The translations under genes and the position numbers were made by a program. Under the pieces are notes generated by a model. The model did no database searches. It was given only the letters and a program-made list of their open reading frames with translations, and was not told the origin of the DNA. 64,000 nt of DNA from Paraspadella gotoi. Taxonomy: Eukaryota; Chaetognatha. This document shows, one piece after another, positions 34,595 to 47,452 of the stretch; position 1 is the stretch's first letter, and each line of letters begins with the position of its first letter. The stretch is taken from NCBI GenBank assembly GCA_051294375.1, contig CM119267.1, positions 19,605,546-19,669,545 on the forward strand. The letters are read 5' to 3'.

Positions 34595-34801
34595 TAATAT
34601 GATGCCTATGAATATACTATTTATAGTTTTTTTTTCCACTCCCGTTTTTGAACAACCTCCGATTTTTTTGAATGTTAATCATTACATTGAGGCGGTATCA
34701 AGCAGGTATTCAAAGAATCACTAACTAATCACTAAGCTGACAATTAATTAAATCGCAACTTTTCCTTGAGAGAAAATCTGCTTGTATTTCAAAACAAAAA
34801 A

Positions 34802-35732
34802 TCATTTTGGAGCCATGGATTTCTTCGCTCCCGGCGCCATCGACTTTTTCGCTCCCGGCGCCATCGACTTTTTCGCCCCGGGTGCCATGGATTTTTTAGC
34901 GCCCGGCGCCATAGACTTCTTAGCTCCTGGCGCCATGGATTTCCTCGCCCCCGGCGCCATTGACTTCCGAGCGCCAGCAGGCCCGCCCTTGGGTCCACTG
35001 CCACCACCATGACCTCCACCACCCCCATGGCCGGAATCGCCCCCTCCCGGGGCATGGGCAGCTGCTGGAGCGGCACCGCCTCCGGCAGCTCCGGCAGCTG
35101 CGGCAGGCGCCGCTGGGCCGGCGGCCACCGCTGGCGTGCCCGGGGCAGCGCCTGCCATCGCCATTGACCTCATCCCAACGTTGAAGCCGGCGTTGAAGGC
35201 TCCCGCGTAGCCCATCCCCCCTAAAGAGGTCCTTCCATTAAATGCGATTCAAATACGAAAATCTTTACGCTCAAAAGTCAATCGATCATCAGATGACATC
35301 ACCATTGTTACGTTCAAATACTGCGTCCGTTGCATACCAGAAGGAGGATAGTAGGGGAATCCTCTCGAGGCGCCGGCGCAGCAACCGCCGCCTCCACCTC
35401 CGCATCCCCCATCACTTCCGTTTCCGTAGATGACGATCGGAAGGACTGTGGTGCCTCCGGATCCGCCGCTACTTTGATTAGACGGGTAAGGGCAGCCATA
35501 CCCACCCTGATGTCCCAAAACTAATTTATATTATTTCCAAAACTTTTTTAAGTCTTCTGAGACAACTCACCCCGTAAAAAGCGGGCCTGGCCATTCCGTA
35601 TGGGCCGCAGGCTACTGGGTACGTGTCGTAAGGATAACAACCGTAACCCATACGTCCGGTGTAAAGGTAATCGGGGCAACGATAGACGGACGAGCAGGCG
35701 CCCATCGGATAGTTGGGATAGCAGGGATACAT
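34802..35732 (-). CDS. Gly/Tyr/Cys-rich protein ending in seven GA(K/R)KSMAP repeats
   Basis: Three exons: 35732-35571, 35506-35338, 35220-34802 (249 residues, in phase). The N-terminal ~54 residues are rich in Tyr, Pro, Cys and Gly (CYPNYPMGACSSVYRCPDY). The middle is Gly/Ser/Cys-rich (GSDGGCGGGGGGCCAGASRG), then Ala/Gly/Pro-rich with a His/Gly patch. The last 57 residues are seven tandem 8-residue units GARKSMAP or GAKKSMAP plus a final Lys. The result is a low-complexity head with a strongly basic repeat tail. I know no family with this layout; candidates are a structural/secreted matrix protein or a nucleic-acid-compacting protein, both inference. The start is uncertain: the ATG at 35732 follows ATAAG and the frame stays open upstream to 35807, so an upstream exon may exist. 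Confidence 0.6.
34808..34975 (-). repeat. seven tandem 24-bp coding repeats
   Basis: Each 24-bp unit encodes GA(K/R)KSMAP. The two units nearest the N-terminal side have Arg at position 3; the other five have Lys. Synonymous differences between units (for example GGCGCC against GGAGCT) argue against a recent collapse or a sequencing artefact. Confidence 0.9.
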
Positions 35733-36588
35733 CTTATCCGGTATTACCAGCGGTGAAGAGAGAGGGAAGTTAAAAAAAAAAGCCCCTAGGATGAAACTCT
35801 TAGTCAATCCTAATCATTTTCGTTAAACCGAATCATTTTCGGGAAACTGGCTAATCAAATATGTGTATTGACCTATTCTACGCAATGAGCAAAGAAAACT
35901 TTTTTTCCTTCGAGAATAGGTTATATTAGAACGAACGTCCATTGAAACAAATACGAAGAAGTACATTTATGGAACATAATATTTGGAATATCGTAGGTCA
36001 GTATTCAATGCGACTTCTAACGTATGAATTCAGCTTTACCGTACAGTCTTAAAACAATGTAATCAAGGCTCTCTTATACCAAACCAGAGTATTTTATGAC
36101 TACGATAGATAAAACCAGGCATTATCGTAAAATGAACTATCTCTAGACCAAGATTTAAATCACGTACAGACTTAAAATAATAATCTAGACTAGGTAGAAA
36201 ATAATTAAGGAAGCGAATACATCAGCGTCTAACTCGTAACTGGATCCGAATAAATTTAATCGGGACAATCCCGACTTTTTCAAATTTGGTTTCTGAACAA
36301 ATTAAATCCGTCGAAACGGTAAAAAATCAGTTTACGAATTTGAGGGGGAAAAAGAAAATTCTAAACCCATAGCGGCGATCTGAGGGTAAATTCGGGTAAG
36401 TTTGAAAATAAATTTTATAGCATCGGCAAGGAAAGTCCGTACAATGTCGAAGTTGGGTCACACTCTTCCAAAAAAATAAGCTTTGAAAAGGAAAGCGTCG
36501 GGCGGTGCAAGGGTTATCACAATGACGAGTTGACTCGCGAGTCCAGGAAATTATTTGATTGTCATTTTCTTGTAAAAAGTTCATCTTT
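35733..36588. other. intergenic between the repeat protein and the POSH 3' end
   Basis: A/T-rich; no gene or known repeat recognised. It presumably contains the POSH 3' untranslated region, but I found no clear minus-strand AATAAA close to the stop. Confidence 0.5.
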
Positions 36589-39500
36589 TCAAAATGGTTC
36601 CACGAAACTTCCTGGGAAAAGTCCGCATTTGCCCGTTCTCTGTTGTGTCCCCTTGTACCTGGATTTTTTATCACATAAAATAATTTTTATTAACAAAGAA
36701 AAGCGAAAAGCGACCGAGTCAACGGCGCTCACCATCCATCTTCCCGCTTCTTGTGAACGAATACCACGTCTCCAACTTTTAACGCCAACTCGTATTCGCT
36801 GTTCGGAGGATACGGAACGATGCAGCGAAACCTTAAGATGTCAAGGAAAAGAAGCCTTAGTAATAATAGTGGTAACATTTTTAAAAACCCTTTCTCGGGC
36901 TTCCCTTTTACTNNNNNNNNNNCCCTTTTACTTAAATGACCTCACAACTCTGTCCCAATTCTCAAAATCACCCATCCCTCACCTTTCCCTCGCGGCGGCG
37001 CTGATTTTCTGCCTCTGATGATCGGGATCGTCGAGGGCGCCGTTGGGATCGCCGGCCTGCGGCGGACTGGAGCCGGCGACGGCGGCGCCGGCCACCGCGT
37101 GGGGATTGGTGCTGCTTTGAATGGCGTGCTGTGCCCCGCAGACTGAAACCGAGTGATTGTTGGCGCCGGGGTTGAGGGGGATGACGTGCTGGTTGGCGCC
37201 GACCGGAAGCTGAACGGAAGAACCCGGAACGGAGAGTTGGTTGGAGGAGACGACGTCGGGCCCGAGGGAGATCTAATCGAAAACGATAGAGCATTGAAAT
37301 GTAAAGATGGGTAAAAGGGGAAAGAAGAGGCTTACGTTCTGCTTTGGTATCGGACGAATCAGTTGAGATTGCTGGCCTGGATTTTGTACGTGCGTGGACG
37401 ATGGAATCGCCTGCTGAATGATCTGTGAATGTTGTTGCGCGTGTTGCGGCGGATGCTGGGCCGCATGATGCGTTGAAAGTTGCACAGCATTCTGTGGTGC
37501 ATGCTGCGGTGGGTTGTGGGTTGAATGTTGCTGCTGCGTCGGGAGCTGCGCTCCATGTTGTGGCGGAAGTTGCTGCTGGGATGAAGCATGCTGGGACACA
37601 TGCTGAGGTTGCTGCTGTGAAAGTTGCGTCGGTTGAGGGAGTTGAGCTCCGGTAGCCTGAAAAAAAAAAATATTGTCTTCTAGTTTTGTAAAATAATTTT
37701 ATATTAAGTTATACCTAAGTCCTAACTGAAGCAAATTCCAGAAACTATATAATCAAAAATTCAAAAATTCAAAAATTTCATTCATTCATTCTCTCAACCT
37801 GTCCTCTGTTATTAAATATGCTAATAAGGAAAAATAACGAAGTATCGTTACAACGGACCGACTAATAGGCCAAAATTGAATTTAGTGAATTTTTTTTCTC
37901 AATTTTTTATGCTCAGACAAAAGTAGGTCCCTCGAGAAAAAAAAATTCCCACTATTTCGTCTACCTTGTTTTGATGTTGTGTTAGATGTTGGGTTTGATG
38001 TTGGGTTTGATGTTGGGTTTGATGATGGGTTTGATGTTGGGTTTGATGTTGGGTTTGATGTTGGGCTTGATGTTGGGCTTGATGTTGCGCCTGCCTGGCC
38101 AAATGACCAACGTGGGTCGTGCCACCGATGACGGGCGAGACGGACGAATTAACTTGCGCCCCCGCTGGCCCAGAACCGCTGCCGGTTGGGGTGGGATGCG
38201 AGGGCCGAAGTTGACCGTTCGCCGAACGACCGGATATGGCGACGGCGTGATGCGAACTATCATCACAGAATCAAAAGTTATTTCCTCAACAAATGAAGTG
38301 AAAGAAAATGAAGACAACGCACCCGTGGTGTCCGCCGACGTGTTGCTGCATGTTGACGGCGTGAACACTGGCGCAATGGGAGCTCCCGCCACTTTGCGGG
38401 CTTTCGAGGCTTGTCCCGTGACAGGGAGGCGGCATCGGAGTTCGGTCGCTGCTTGGCAACGAACTGGAGCGGCCGTGAAGCACCACACCGGGCGGTGGGC
38501 CTCCTGCGGGAAAATTGAAGTTAACTATCTTCGTCGTCTTTACAGAAGAGAACGCATTGTTCAATGTTCACTGACTCTCCTCTGATTTAAGTCCTTACCC
38601 GAACTCTGGCTCGAGTGAGACGGATTAGGCACGGCTCCCGCCTCCGATTCTGCGCCGACAGTCGGCGGTGATTTGGACTTTTTCCGCCCGCCGCCCGCCA
38701 GGCGGCGCAGCATGTTCATTCGCTTGTCTCCCTTATCTTTGGTATGCTGCGGAAATGGAAACAATCGGCCAGTTACAATACTAATTCAAACATAAAATTG
38801 GGTGGTGAGAAAGAGCAAAGCGAAAAAAAACATTGTAAAGTTGCTTACTTTGCTTTGCGCCGCCAAAACCGCTGCGGCTTGGTGGGGATGAATAGGGCCG
38901 TGAGGACCCATTATAGGGGCTCCTAGAACGGCTCCAGAACTGGCGCCTGAAAAAAAAAAAGTTTTATCATTTGAAATTTGTAATTTTAAATTATATAATT
39001 CTGTTCCAAAAATAGACCGGTAGAAAACCTCGTGACTCTCGAAAACGTTAATTTTTCAAAACGATAACATTTTTATCGCAAATTTGACGATAAATCATAG
39101 CCATAGGTTCTCGAAACTGACACTTTTTTCCGAACAAAAAAATATGTAGGTCACGTCACTTTGGCCGGTATAAAAAATACTTTGCCCCTTTTTTACATTT
39201 GCTTAATCTAATTATTGGACGGGAATGACACGAACGTTGAACTCAAAAATTTTGCTAAGATTAAAAAAAAGGGGAAAAAAAATTATTTGGTGGTTTACAT
39301 CATCACTAACCAGCGGGGTTGATCGAAGCGGACGGGGAAGCGGTCACGATAACGACGTTGGGTGGCGTAATGCCGCTCGTCGTGGACGAGATCAAATGAT
39401 GCTGGAAATAAAAGAAAATTATACGTCGTTTTCAGGAAAGAGTGGGGGCCTTAAACCACCATAGCTTGTCTAAATAGCTTATTTCATAAATGAAAAGATA

Positions 39501-42500
39501 ATTAGGTATTTGTTTTACTAATTTCATGTACGTCAAATTATCAAATAAATCATCTCTCAGTCAAGTCTGTCCTTAGGTTATCCACTCTTTATTACTCCCT
39601 CTCATTATTTTTAGTAAATGAGTGAAACTAAAGACGAAAATAAAAGAGAAAGACACAGACTCTTCTTTCCCTTAAACAAAAATAAAATTGTCATATTTTT
39701 TTCTAAAACTTATTAAAAGAAAAAGATTAAGAAGCCTTATCTTTCTTCACGTTATACTTTAAACTCCGATTATCAACAACTGCCATCAGTCCACATATCA
39801 ATAATCAAATTTAAAGGTAAATTTCAAGGTAGTAAATATAAATCGAGAGTTGATCAGATCGTCCACCTGATGTAATAGCTTGACCATGTCCATATTCGGC
39901 ATTCCAGGGACAGGGGGCGGAGAAGCCGTGGGTCTAGATGGAGCGACGCTGGAGCTGGCGGAAGATTGGCTCTGAGTGGACAGTCCGTGAGGAGGTCTGA
40001 GGATGACAGGGAGGGGAATATAGGTAAAGGGAAAAAGAGGATGAGAAATCGGCAGACGATGAAAGTGAAAAATGTAACAAAAACGAATACGACCAAGCTT
40101 TGTTAGCTCATGGGGAGGTCTACGATCGATCGAGACCCCGGTCGATGAACCACGTCCCCCCCATCAAAGAAATGTACAATTTCCCATGGAAGACGACAAA
40201 GATAAACTTTAACCGACGAATGACGGCAAAGATGAAATTCGTCGGCACATCAAAAATCTCAAAGAGAAAATAAATTCTTTCCCCCCCTTGCATCTGATTT
40301 GCATATAAATCGGTCGCGAAAACTAAAAAAAAAAATCCTCTTGGTTATCAACGATGGCTAAACGATTTTTGATTGCGTAATGGGAGCGGTCCGACCCAGT
40401 GACCTTCAATTTGTTTAAACTTCCTTATTTTTTTTTTTACGTAATTGAATCTATCATTAGACATATTAATACGGAAAGGTAACGAACGAGATTGGTGGGA
40501 AGGGGAAGTTGGAGAAATACCGCCGAGTAAAAACCTTTTAAGTTGTAGGTTAGATTAGCACACACGATTAAACGGATAAAACTACCAGGATGAAACGGCG
40601 CGCCTGTTTCTTATCAAATCTAGTCAAGGTTTATGATTCATTTTTTTTTTCACCTCTGTAGTTTCTGGAAACGATTCGAATCAACGGCTCGAAGGGGGGG
40701 GGGCGAAAAAGCCGGCGAGAAAAGGGGAAAATATTTATCGGTCAAGATCGAAGCCTATTTTTAAAAAGGGTGAAAAAAAAAAGAAAAGAGAAATATATGT
40801 TTGTTTAACTTTTAAGAAAATAAAAATTGCTCATGTAACTCTCGAAGTCGAAAATATTTTGAAATGAGGCCAAGGTTAAATTTGACGAGTGAAAAAAAAA
40901 AAACATTCGCCCTTTGATCGAGCTTTCGATGAGAGAAGGGCAAAAAGGAAAAAAACCGAATTTAAATATACGAAAGTCACAAATTTTTGGATCGAGAGAT
41001 CCCCCGCCCAAAAAAGATAAAACACTCCGACGTAATAAACGTCACAAAGTCGTCGTTTATTTCTTCCTACCTCGGCGGTGGTTGAGGACCGGGAGAAGCA
41101 GACACGGCGACCCCGGGCGGTCCGGGATGAGCGGAGCCCATGACGTGCGCCGGATTGCGATGCTGCTGTAGAACGAGGCGCGTCGTCGTCGAACTGGCCG
41201 GATCCGAGGCGGGAGCGTGGCCGCCGCTGCCGGCGGAACGTGCTAGTTGCTGCAACTGCTGTTGCTGTTGCAACAGTTGTTGAGGGCTGGTCACGATGAC
41301 AGTCACTGGCGACGGACGCAAACGAGCTGGCGAGCTCTTTGACTCCGGAGTATGCGGCAGGTGACGTTGCATTTGTTGGTGCAGCTGCTGCTGAATAATC
41401 TGTTGCTGCTGTTGTTGTTGTTGTTGCATCTGTTGGTTGGCCGATTTGGCCGAATGCGATTGACTAGATATTGCCGAAGAGGTCGCCTCTGTCGAGGCGG
41501 ATGTCGCGGGCACAGCGATTGCGGAGACGCCGCTTCCGCCGCCGCCACCGCTATTGCTCGATGCCGCTGTCGAGGGGACGACAGAAGACGAGCTGGCTAC
41601 CGAAGCGGCGTTGGCGACAAGACGCTGCACATTTGCGATGTTTGACTGCAAAAGTCTTGGCTGAAAAGCCGGGGTTCTGCCAGAAACGGGTAATATTTGT
41701 CTTAATTTTACAGATTATTGTCATTAATTTTTGTAATCACTAATCAGCCCTCTTGTTTATTTCTGTCAAAAACGAAAAAAATCTAAAACTCACTTGACCA
41801 GTTGCACGTAGTTTCCGGGGAAAACGCCGGTTTGTCCCGACCTGAGCGATCGACCCTTGAACCAACCGTCCTGGCACTTCTCGCAGACTGTGTAGTGGTC
41901 GCCTTTCCGCAACTCCAGCTCGTCGTCCTTTTGCGGCTTGTAGTTGTAAAGAGCAACGTAGATGGGCAGCTGTAGAAAGGGAAAAAAGGAAATTTCCCGA
42001 CTCTGCAAGTGAAAATTAAAAGCCATTAAAGGTCCATTACCTGTAATAGCGGCCCGAAGTCAATGGGTTGTACGCCCGACTGAGTGGCGGTCGCGTTGGT
42101 GACGACGGCGGCGGACGATGAAGTGGAGGAGGATGAAGATGCTGCTGCAGATGATGGCGCCGACGACGCCGGGTTGGGCGCCAACACCGACTGGGACGCC
42201 GTTGAAGTGGACGATGGTTGGTTACCTCGGGAGTCAGTTTAATGCAAATTATGTAAAGTGTTTGGTCAGCAATATAATATTACGGAGAAAGTGCGCTCAC
42301 CAGGTGGCGCCGCGGCGGACATCTGACCGACTCTCGCTACATTCGCAATTCCGCCGACGGACGCTCCTGCGGCGAGCTGCTGCAATTGTTTATGGTGCTG
42401 TTGTTGCTGGTAATGCTGCTGTTGAATCTGCAGCAATTGACGAGCGGACAATCCGTCGACAGCTGAAGAGGAGCTGGCCCTTGCAGCCCCCTGTTGATGC

Positions 42501-45500
42501 TGCAATTGGCTGGAGGGGCCGGGTTGAGAACTACCGCTCGTGGTGTTGGACATTGCGGAAACCTCGACGGAGTGTCTGCGAAAAGTCCAGTCAAGTGAAC
42601 AAAATCAAACGTTGCGGAATTCATTCCATTATAGTTTAACATTTAAAAACAGACCTGTGCGGCGGAACGTGAACCGGGGGCGGCGGCGGAGAACCTTTGG
42701 GGGAATTCGCGACCACGCCCACCATGGCGTTAATAGAGTGGCGCTTTGGAAGCAGTTGGGAGGGAGGATGCGGCGGCAATGACTGCAAAAAGAGAGAACC
42801 AAAAGAAATTAAGGTTTGACAAAAGTATTAGTTAGATTTAGGAACCCTTACCCCTTGTGCTCCTGTCTTGGCAACGGTGGGCCCAGAACTACTCGCGCCG
42901 GGGGCCGCCTCGGAGGGCGACGCCGAAGAACCGGCGGCCGTGGCGGCCGCTGTGAGGGTCATGGCCATCGTGGAGGAAGTCCCCGACGCTTCCGGCGGAG
43001 GACACAATGAGGTCAAAGCATCTAAAGAAAACAAAATAGAAAAGCGGAAAATTTATTCGGTTTTGATGCGAAGCGCAAAACATAGATAAATCCTCGTCAG
43101 ACTTTGATGAAGAAACTGCGAAGAAAGAAAATATATAGGAAAGAAAAAAGGCAAAGAAAGAAAGAAGTAAAAATAGGCAGAAAAGGAAAGAAAGAAAAAA
43201 GAAAGAAAGAAAACAAAAAATAAAGAAAGAAAAAGAAAATTGTAAGAAGGGAAAAAGAAAGAAAAAAAAGAGCCAAATTCAATCTTCTCGCGTTGAAAGG
43301 CAAAGCAGCTAAGAGGGAGAATATTAGGGATTACAAGCGATAATTTTCCTCCTAGCTTCCTGGCTTTTCTAGGCGACCCCAGTGACCCCCAGGCTTCTCT
43401 CGCTCTCCCTCTCTCCTTTTCCTTTCGCTCATCATCTTCGTTCCCCTCAATTTTCCCGGGGAAGGGGAGAGAAACGAGGTGAAGGGTAAAAACCGCGTTT
43501 GTATTTCTTAAGAGGAACAAAGTGAACGGCGTTTTCGACGGAAAGCGATCTGAAGGATCAGCGCGGGCCAAGAACGACGAGACTCGTCATTTGTCGAATC
43601 GTTCTCTCCAGGGAAAAAAGGGGGGGGCGGGTCCTTTGGGATTGAGGGAAAAACAAAACCATCGACGAGATCATTGACCTCGCAGGTTTGATTCGGACGG
43701 ATAAATAATAGATATTATTTCGAACGATCGAAACCTGAGGTCGATGATCTAGTCGTCGAAGATTAGATGAAGAAAACTTAATCGCCATACGTATGTATAA
43801 TGTATACATGTAAATTATGTATTCATGTATAATTGTATTTGTAATATGTCTGTATAATTTTATTTAATCTAATGTCTTTTGCCCCAAATCTTAATTCCTC
43901 AATACGCATGATAAGTTACGTCTTAAATTCCTTAATTTTAAACTTTTCTGACTCGTTTCTCGTTTCTAAAATGGCGCCGCAGCTAGCCTCTGGAGAGGCT
44001 GCTGAAAATCAGGTCTTTTGGAATCTAGGTTCTCGAGTTTTCTCCCGCCAAAAATTAGGTGACCGCCCTTGGAAGGACAGTTTTGGCTTGACTCGGCCTC
44101 GACTTTTTATCAAATAACCTCCTTGGGACCAACGTATTATTTAAAACCTCAGGTAAACTTGGTAATCGTTTCAATCAATAAGCGAATGGCCAAAATTATT
44201 TTGCTACTCGCCTCCATTAAGCTAGGTCATTCATACCTGCAAGAAGAGTGAGACGATTGGGCGACGACGGCGACCTCGCGTGATTCGGCGAAGACGGCGT
44301 TTCGGCGCCCGTCGCCAGCGCCTCGGCGTCGAACAGCGCCAGAGGCATGGCGAAGGCCGAGAGAGGATGACCGGTGGACGATGCGGCACCGTTGAGGTCG
44401 TCACTGGAAGCGGACGAGGGAAGGATGCTGAAGAGGGGAAAGAAAGGAAGATAATTTGCTTGTGTAACACGAAAGTGAAAAAAGAAAATAAGAGATGAGA
44501 CGAGATGACAGGAGAAAAGAGTAGATTTGCCGTGAATATAAAAAAAACGGGGTAAAAGATGGCGAGACACAAAACCGTTTGAATTTTTTAACGCCTTTGT
44601 TGCGTGGTGTCTTGCAGTTTCTCTCTCTCTCTGCTCATCCGCGTAATAACTCCTTCCTTCCCAGAGAGGTAGGCTGTTCCATTATTGAAATCCTCCATTC
44701 GCTTCGTTCTCAATACAAGGCGCGGGAAAGAAATAGCGGGAAACTGGCTTTGCACAGGAGGCGTGGCCAGAAGAAGCGCAGGGGTTACTTGTAGGGAGAG
44801 GAGTGGAAAAAGAGTGAAAAAGAAAAGGAAGAATTAAAAAATGCAAAACAAAAGACAAAAAGATAAAAATATATTCAAATAAAGAAAAAGCAAATAAAAA
44901 TTAAGAAAGAGAAAAACAACCGAGTTAAATGCAATAATTGAGAGGGTATATCTAAAATTTTCGATCTTTAATTATAAAATGGAAGGCAAATAATTCAAAA
45001 GAGCGAGTTTAATCAAAAAATTAAGACGAAAGTCTCCTAGTAAAGAAGGATAAAAACGTGATCGCGGAAAAAAAATAGGAAAAACCGAAAAAAAACTAGA
45101 GGACGTAGATTCCATTTTTAAAAAAAAAATTTCGTTTTCGACGACGCATCGTTCGCATCTGGCGCCGGGTTTTCGCTGGCTTAATTGCTTGACGCGAGAG
45201 AGCGCCGCAAACGATAGTGAAAGTGGCTGAGCGACGCCGGTTCTGGGCGTCGATCCACGTCAGCGCCCCGCCGCAATGACGCCCGGCACGGACAGAGAGA
45301 AAACAAAAGAATGTGAAAAAAAACCGGGCCCACTGGTAGCAGGCGTCAATTTTTAGTAAATGGTGAGATTCTTGGTTAAAACCACCGGTCGTCTCAAATC
45401 CGTAATTTCCCATGATAAACAAGCAGCCGTTTGGCAAGAAGGGAAACCGCGAAAACGGCGCAGCTCCCTCTAATAACATAGCGGCGGCGAGAGAGACAGG

Positions 45501-45618
45501 AAAAACAACGCAGGTCGAAAAAAAGCGCGGTTTTAAAATGGCCTCAGCTGCGAGAGGCCGTCAAGGGAGCCCCCGAGGAGATTACCGACCGCGCCATTAC
45601 AGAGAGAGAGAGACAGAG

Positions 45619-45662
<44 letters not shown>

Positions 45663-47365
45663 AGTTGCGAAAAGAAATATATTTTTTCTCCCCTTTCCCA
45701 TACCTAGTGTCCGCCAGGGTGGGGGATATCACGATGAGAGAGTCGGTGGGGGGATCTTCGAAGACGGTGGCCACTTCGATCGGGAGCAGACCCGACGTGG
45801 GGGACGACGGAAGCGCGGTGGCGCCCGTAGGTGACGCGGGACTGTGGGGTAAGTTGGAAAGTGAGGTAAACACCCGCTCCTTCATTCCACCTTGTCATTC
45901 TCACCTTTGAGCTGAAGATCCGGCGGTGGAGGAAAGATCCAGCAAAACCGGGGACGTCGCCTCGGTGGGCGAGTCTTGGGCTTGAACCACCGACGACGCC
46001 GCTGAAGGAAAACGGAAAGACTTCAACTTGAACTATTAAGATCGGCGGGACAAAAAAGATAAGTTGTAAGTTGAAAATAATAATAAAGCAGCAATTAATA
46101 GAGTTTAATTTTACTTTATTATGCTTTATTCTTCACCCACTTGCCCATGAAATCAGCAATATCCATCGAAAAAAATACGTATCACGTCGGGGATATAAAC
46201 TGGCTCAAAAGTGTCTCTCTCAGTTTATGTCCTTTCTTCTCCGTTCCGCGACACTAAAGCGCTGAGGAAATACGCCAAGGCCATCAAACACGTTGAACCT
46301 TTATTACGGCAATATTTTAAGCGTAACAACTCCCGTCACATCATAGTTCCCCACCCTTCACCCCACGACCGTTCTCCCCTTCTACCCGCCGTCTTTTAAG
46401 AGTAATCGAACGAGAAAGCATCGCACCTCGCGACTCCAATAATAGACGAGCCAATAAATGTGGCTATCAATCATTTCGCTACCTGCGACGGACGTGTTAG
46501 CCGCGGCTGCGGCGGCCGCAGCGGCAGCCGCCGCCGCGATGGCCTGCATGGCGGCCGCTTGTTGTTTGAGAAGTTTAACCGCCGCTTGGTTCATCTGTGA
46601 AAAATGATGGAACGGCGTGAGACGTGGGTAATGGGTAAGGGGGGGGAAGTAGGCGAAATAACGCGGGGTCGTACTAAGGTGGTAAAGTGGTAAAGGGGTA
46701 AAGGGAAAGGGGTAAAAGGAAAGGGGAAAGAGTTAAAGGGAAGGGGCTAAGGGGATGGGGAAAAACGGAAGGATAAAAACGATTCCTCGTCTCATCGTCG
46801 ACGGTTGAGAGGAAAAAAATGGTTTCGCTTCCGATTTCACTCTTCACTTATTTCGCGGAGGAAAATAAATTTACTCTCTACGAGTTTAAACTCGGCGCTC
46901 AACCCGCAATCGTAGCTATCAGGTTTCCTTGAATCGCCCTTTTCCATTTTAAACATCTCTCTCTCTTTCTCTTTACATCAGCGAGAGAGGCACACGAAAA
47001 AACAGCGGTCGATTTCCAGGGCGAGGCCTCACCTCTTTCACTCACTTACCTCAACGAACGAAATGGGAAAGATGCCTATTTTGTCTCCGAGTTTTCCTTC
47101 GGCCCAGTTCGAGTCGATCCGGCGAATCACCGTCAGAATCTCGTCCTGAATAGAAGGGAGAAGTAAAAAGAGATTCAATGATTAACTGGTTTGTGGGGTG
47201 GAGAAAGGTCGTGGAGAGGGGGGGAGTAAGTCGATAAGATAATTATCAATGAAGTCGAGCCATTGATTTCGATGAAAGTAGAATATTTAAGCGAAGAGGA
47301 AAGAAAAATAAAAAACTAGGTCAAAAAAGACCCGGGTCGATCATTGCAGCATCGATGCGGGTGGG

Positions 47366-47452
<87 letters not shown>

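Larger units (their letters stand above)
34350..34600. mobile_element. inverted repeat carrying two hammerhead ribozymes (Penelope-like/retrozyme-type fragment)
   Basis: Two arms of about 80-90 bp face each other across a ~60-bp centre (CGAATTGATTTGAGAAACAA against TTGTTTCAAATCTATTCG). Each arm contains a hammerhead core. The left arm, read on the minus strand, continues into TTTCTTAATAAAACTCGTAC, which is shared with the copy at 62.1 kb. No reverse transcriptase frame is nearby. Confidence 0.7.
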
